Origin: Labilibaculum sp.
Lineage (GTDB): Bacteria > Bacteroidota > Bacteroidia > Bacteroidales > Marinifilaceae
Reading direction: 5' to 3'
Assembly (NCBI GenBank): GCA_016743925.1
Contig: JADGFH010000377.1
Location: forward strand, 1-6,151
Length of the DNA stretch: 6,151 bases
In this document: positions 4,829 to 6,151 of the stretch, piece after piece
How positions within the stretch are numbered: position 1 is the stretch's first letter
How the letters are laid out: each line of letters starts with the position of its first letter
The notes under the pieces: model-generated
Databases searched by the model: none
The model's input: the letters and a program-made list of their open reading frames with translations, nothing else
Told to the model about the DNA's origin: nothing
Position numbers and translations under genes: made by a program

Positions 4829-4861
4829 TGCGCTGTAAATCAATCTTGTAGTGGTGTATTT

Positions 4862-4908
4862 TGACTTTAATGTATGTATTTTAAACCTATGTTTAACTAT
4901 TAAAGTCA
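4862..4908. promoter_or_regulatory. 10-bp inverted repeat in divergent control region
   Basis: TGACTTTAAT (4862-4871) and ATTAAAGTCA (4899-4908) are perfect reverse complements 27 bp apart. The right arm ends 6 bp before the ATG of the 79-aa gene. A TATGTTTA box (4888-4895, one base off TAnnTTTG) lies between the arms, so a factor bound to both could control this promoter. It could equally be a 5' leader hairpin. No regulator gene is adjacent. Confidence 0.4.
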
Positions 4909-4914
4909 TTGAAA

Positions 4915-5154
4915 ATGAAAAATATACCTTCTTTTCTGATTGGCACTGCATCAACTATGGGCATAGCAGAATCCATTGGAATTCAGCCCGACGTTCTTGA
5001 TGCGGCACAAAGTCTTCCACTGGACAGCACCGAAGCCATTGTTTCAGTTGTTGGTGGAACAGTTTCGACTATAGTGATTGCTTTATTAAAGCGATTATGG
5101 GCGAAAAAAGCTAGAAAACGTGATCGTAAAGACAAAAGGAGTAAGGACAAGTAG
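4915..5154 (+). CDS. Small membrane protein with polybasic C-terminus (holin-like shape)
   Basis: The 79-residue protein has a mildly hydrophobic N-terminus (SFLIGTASTMGIA, 6-18), a short polar middle, one clear transmembrane helix (AIVSVVGGTVSTIVIALL, 41-58), and a 21-residue tail from K59 (KRLWAKKARKRDRKDKRSKDK) dominated by Lys and Arg. No family is recognised with certainty. Small size, one or two membrane segments and a positive tail are the shape of phage holins, but many unrelated membrane peptides share it. The ATG at 4915 is preferred to a TTG two codons upstream. The gene lies 67 bp before the DUF6266 gene on the same strand and is divergent from DUF5675. I recall similar small genes near DUF5675 and DUF6266 genes in Bacteroidota, without having checked. 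Confidence 0.65.
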   Translation: MKNIPSFLIGTASTMGIAESIGIQPDVLDAAQSLPLDSTEAIVSVVGGTVSTIVIALLKRLWAKKARKRDRKDKRSKDK

Positions 5155-5221
5155 GTACCTGCTCCGTATCTGTCTCAATTCTATGTTAACTAATCATTTA
5201 TTAACCCAAAATTTTAATGTC

Positions 5222-5845
5222 ATGGGAAAATACAATCAAGGGATCCTGGGCCCATTCACAGGAAAAGTTGGCTCCATAGTGGGGAGCTCATGGAAAGGCG
5301 TGAATTATATCAAGTCACTTCCTGGTCCAAATTCTTCAAATACTGAAGCTCAGCAAAAACAAAGAAGCCGATTTAAGTCGGTGGTCAGTTTAGCCTCATC
5401 ATTGATGTCAAGTCTAATCCGTCCCGTATGGAATTTAGTCAGTGGTAAAATGACAGGTTACAATCTGTTTGTGAAAACCAATATGCCTGCTTTCGATGAA
5501 AGTGGAACATTGGTGAATTATTCAGATTTTCATGCCTCGGTAGGTGTTTTGCCACTTCCTGAGAATTTGAATATTCAGGATGATGCAGACGTTGTATCTG
5601 GCATTGAAGTATCTTGGAAAGATGAAAGTGCTACTGGTATTGGCAATGCTGATGACAAACTGCATCTTTTGGTGATGACTTCTGAGAAAGTTCACATCGT
5701 AAACTCTGCAGTTGTTCGTTCTGACGAGTCAGGAGAGATTACATTACCCGTTTCAGTTGGTGAAATTCATGTGTATGCTTTCTTTGGAACTGCAGCTGGA
5801 GATAAGTTTTCTCCAGATAGCTATTCAAAAATTGTTCTTTCTTAG
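5222..5845 (+). CDS. DUF6266 family protein
   Basis: The 207-residue product has the DUF6266 signature: a Gly-rich start GILGPFTGKVGSIVGSSWKG (7-26), then YIKSLPG, a helical AQQKQRSRFKSVV segment (about 44-56), MTGYNLFVKTN (about 77-87), and a beta-rich C-terminal half. That half contains VSWKD, HLLVMTSEK, ITLPVSVGEIHVYAFF and a closing SPDSYSKIV. Its strands suggest an Ig/Fn3-like fold. The family is widespread in Bacteroidota with no assigned function, and no signal peptide or catalytic motif is seen. The ATG at 5222 is chosen because the conserved family start (MGKYNQG) begins there; the frame is open further upstream but overlaps the preceding gene and lacks family sequence. It probably forms an operon with the 79-aa gene and ends just before a strong terminator. 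Confidence 0.8.
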   Translation: MGKYNQGILGPFTGKVGSIVGSSWKGVNYIKSLPGPNSSNTEAQQKQRSRFKSVVSLASSLMSSLIRPVWNLVSGKMTGYNLFVKTNMPAFDESGTLVNYSDFHASVGVLPLPENLNIQDDADVVSGIEVSWKDESATGIGNADDKLHLLVMTSEKVHIVNSAVVRSDESGEITLPVSVGEIHVYAFFGTAAGDKFSPDSYSKIVLS

Positions 5846-5861
5846 AATTTATCTAAATTCT
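5844..5861. repeat. AT-rich hairpin overlapping the DUF6266 stop
   Basis: AGAATTT (5844-5850) and AAATTCT (5855-5861) form a perfect 7-bp stem with loop ATCT. It begins inside the TAG stop codon and precedes the terminator by 8 bp. It may help 3'-end stability. Confidence 0.35.
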
Positions 5862-5869
5862 AATTACTT

Positions 5870-5907
5870 AAAGCTGCTTCGCTATGCGTTGCAGCTTTTT
5901 ATTTTTT
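5870..5907 (+). terminator. Rho-independent terminator of the DUF6266 operon
   Basis: AAAGCTGC (5870-5877) pairs with GCAGCTTT (5891-5898), with an inner CGC/GCG stem around TAT, followed by the T-rich run TTATTTTTT to 5907. It lies 25 bp after the stop codon and is oriented with the plus-strand operon. Confidence 0.85.
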
Positions 5908-5960
5908 AAAGCGTAAAAGTGAATGATTTGTTACACCTATGTTGCACCTGAGTAGGTTTT

Positions 5961-5994
5961 TAATAAAAAAAGCAGCATCGATAAATGCTGCTTT
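5961..5994 (-). terminator. Rho-independent terminator of tRNA-Ser
   Basis: On the minus strand a perfect 10-bp stem, AAAGCAGCAT/ATGCTGCTTT with a 6-nt loop, is followed by further T residues (the A-run at 5965-5971 on the plus strand) and ATTA. It begins 12 nt past the tRNA CCA end. Together with the terminator at 5870 it insulates the convergent units. Confidence 0.85.
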
Positions 5995-6006
5995 GCCTAT
6001 AAACAC

Positions 6007-6094
6007 TGGCGGAGAGAGAGGGATTCGAACCCCCGGTACCTTGCGGTACACATGCTTTCCAAGCATGCACGATCGGCCACTCTGTCATCCCTCC
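6007..6094 (-). tRNA. tRNA-Ser (anticodon GGA)
   Basis: An 88-nt class II tRNA, CCA encoded at 6007-6009. The acceptor stem GGAGGGA pairs with TCTCTCC with one G-T wobble, and the discriminator is G, as serine tRNAs require. The anticodon stem CATGC/GCATG encloses TTGGAAA, giving anticodon GGA (complement of 6058-6060), which reads UCC and UCU. A long variable arm (GTACCGCAAGGTAC) marks it as a serine tRNA. The T arm holds GGTTCGAATCC. Intact and probably transcribed alone. Confidence 0.96.
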
Positions 6095-6125
6095 AGATAA
6101 TATCCAATAGGATAATTGTGTGGGA

Positions 6126-6133
6126 CAAAAGTA
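6126..6133 (-). promoter_or_regulatory. Bacteroidota -7 box of the tRNA-Ser promoter
   Basis: The minus strand reads TACTTTTG, a full match to TAnnTTTG. It would place the start about 25 nt before the mature tRNA 5' end at 6094. The matching -33 TTG element would fall at or just beyond the right edge of the window and cannot be confirmed. Confidence 0.55.
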
Positions 6134-6151
6134 GGATAAAATTGCAGATTA

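Noticed and set aside
5120..5221. Upstream extension of the DUF6266 gene
   Set aside because: Would overlap the preceding gene and adds 34 residues without family similarity; the conserved family start is at 5222.
5712..5909. Open frame overlapping the end of DUF6266
   Set aside because: Out of frame with a clear family member and runs into the terminator.
6007..6031. tRNA-Ser 3' end as an integration attachment site
   Set aside because: No second copy of the tRNA 3' end and no integrase were found in the window.

Overview
The window looks like a chromosomal accessory region of a Bacteroidota bacterium, probably Cytophagales-like; the genus cannot be named. Support comes from the AT-rich genes without Shine-Dalgarno sites, a TAnnTTTG-type -7 box upstream of the tRNA, a Bacteroidota-style split HipA kinase, and DUF5675 and DUF6266 family proteins. 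These family calls are recognition from memory of the protein sequences, not database results.

Left (1-1632): a 5'-partial, very AT-rich gene encodes a DNA-binding-type protein built from about four consecutive winged-helix-like units, the first resembling HARE-HTH. Its last dozen codons lie inside a dispersed repeat, so its 3' end has probably been replaced. A 560-bp gene-free stretch follows. It is packed with REP-like palindromes (stem ending ATT, 3-nt loop, AAT), two copies of a larger repeat that each carry a different number of CCTTT heptads, and copies of a second hairpin family.

Centre (1514-3159): a compact three-gene hipBST-type toxin-antitoxin operon. Three near-identical 20-bp operators, spaced exactly 40 bp apart, precede hipB (HTH repressor). 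Then come hipS (free-standing N-terminal subdomain of HipA, the probable antitoxin) and hipT (Ser/Thr kinase core with a short Cys-rich N-terminus). The expected working is that HipB represses through the operators, HipS blocks the kinase, and unbound HipT phosphorylates a cellular target, in known relatives an aminoacyl-tRNA synthetase. The target here is unknown.

Right of hipT (3160-4340): 1.18 kb with no credible gene. It holds several long imperfect inverted repeats, one of them a relative of a hairpin found upstream of hipB, and one short terminator-like hairpin. The TA operon therefore sits between repeat-rich blocks.

Right end (4341-6151): a DUF5675 gene on the minus strand, divergent from a two-gene plus-strand unit encoding a 79-aa membrane protein with a highly basic tail (holin-like in shape) and a DUF6266 protein. 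A strong terminator closes that unit. It converges on a minus-strand tRNA-Ser(GGA), which has its own terminator and an upstream -7 promoter box.
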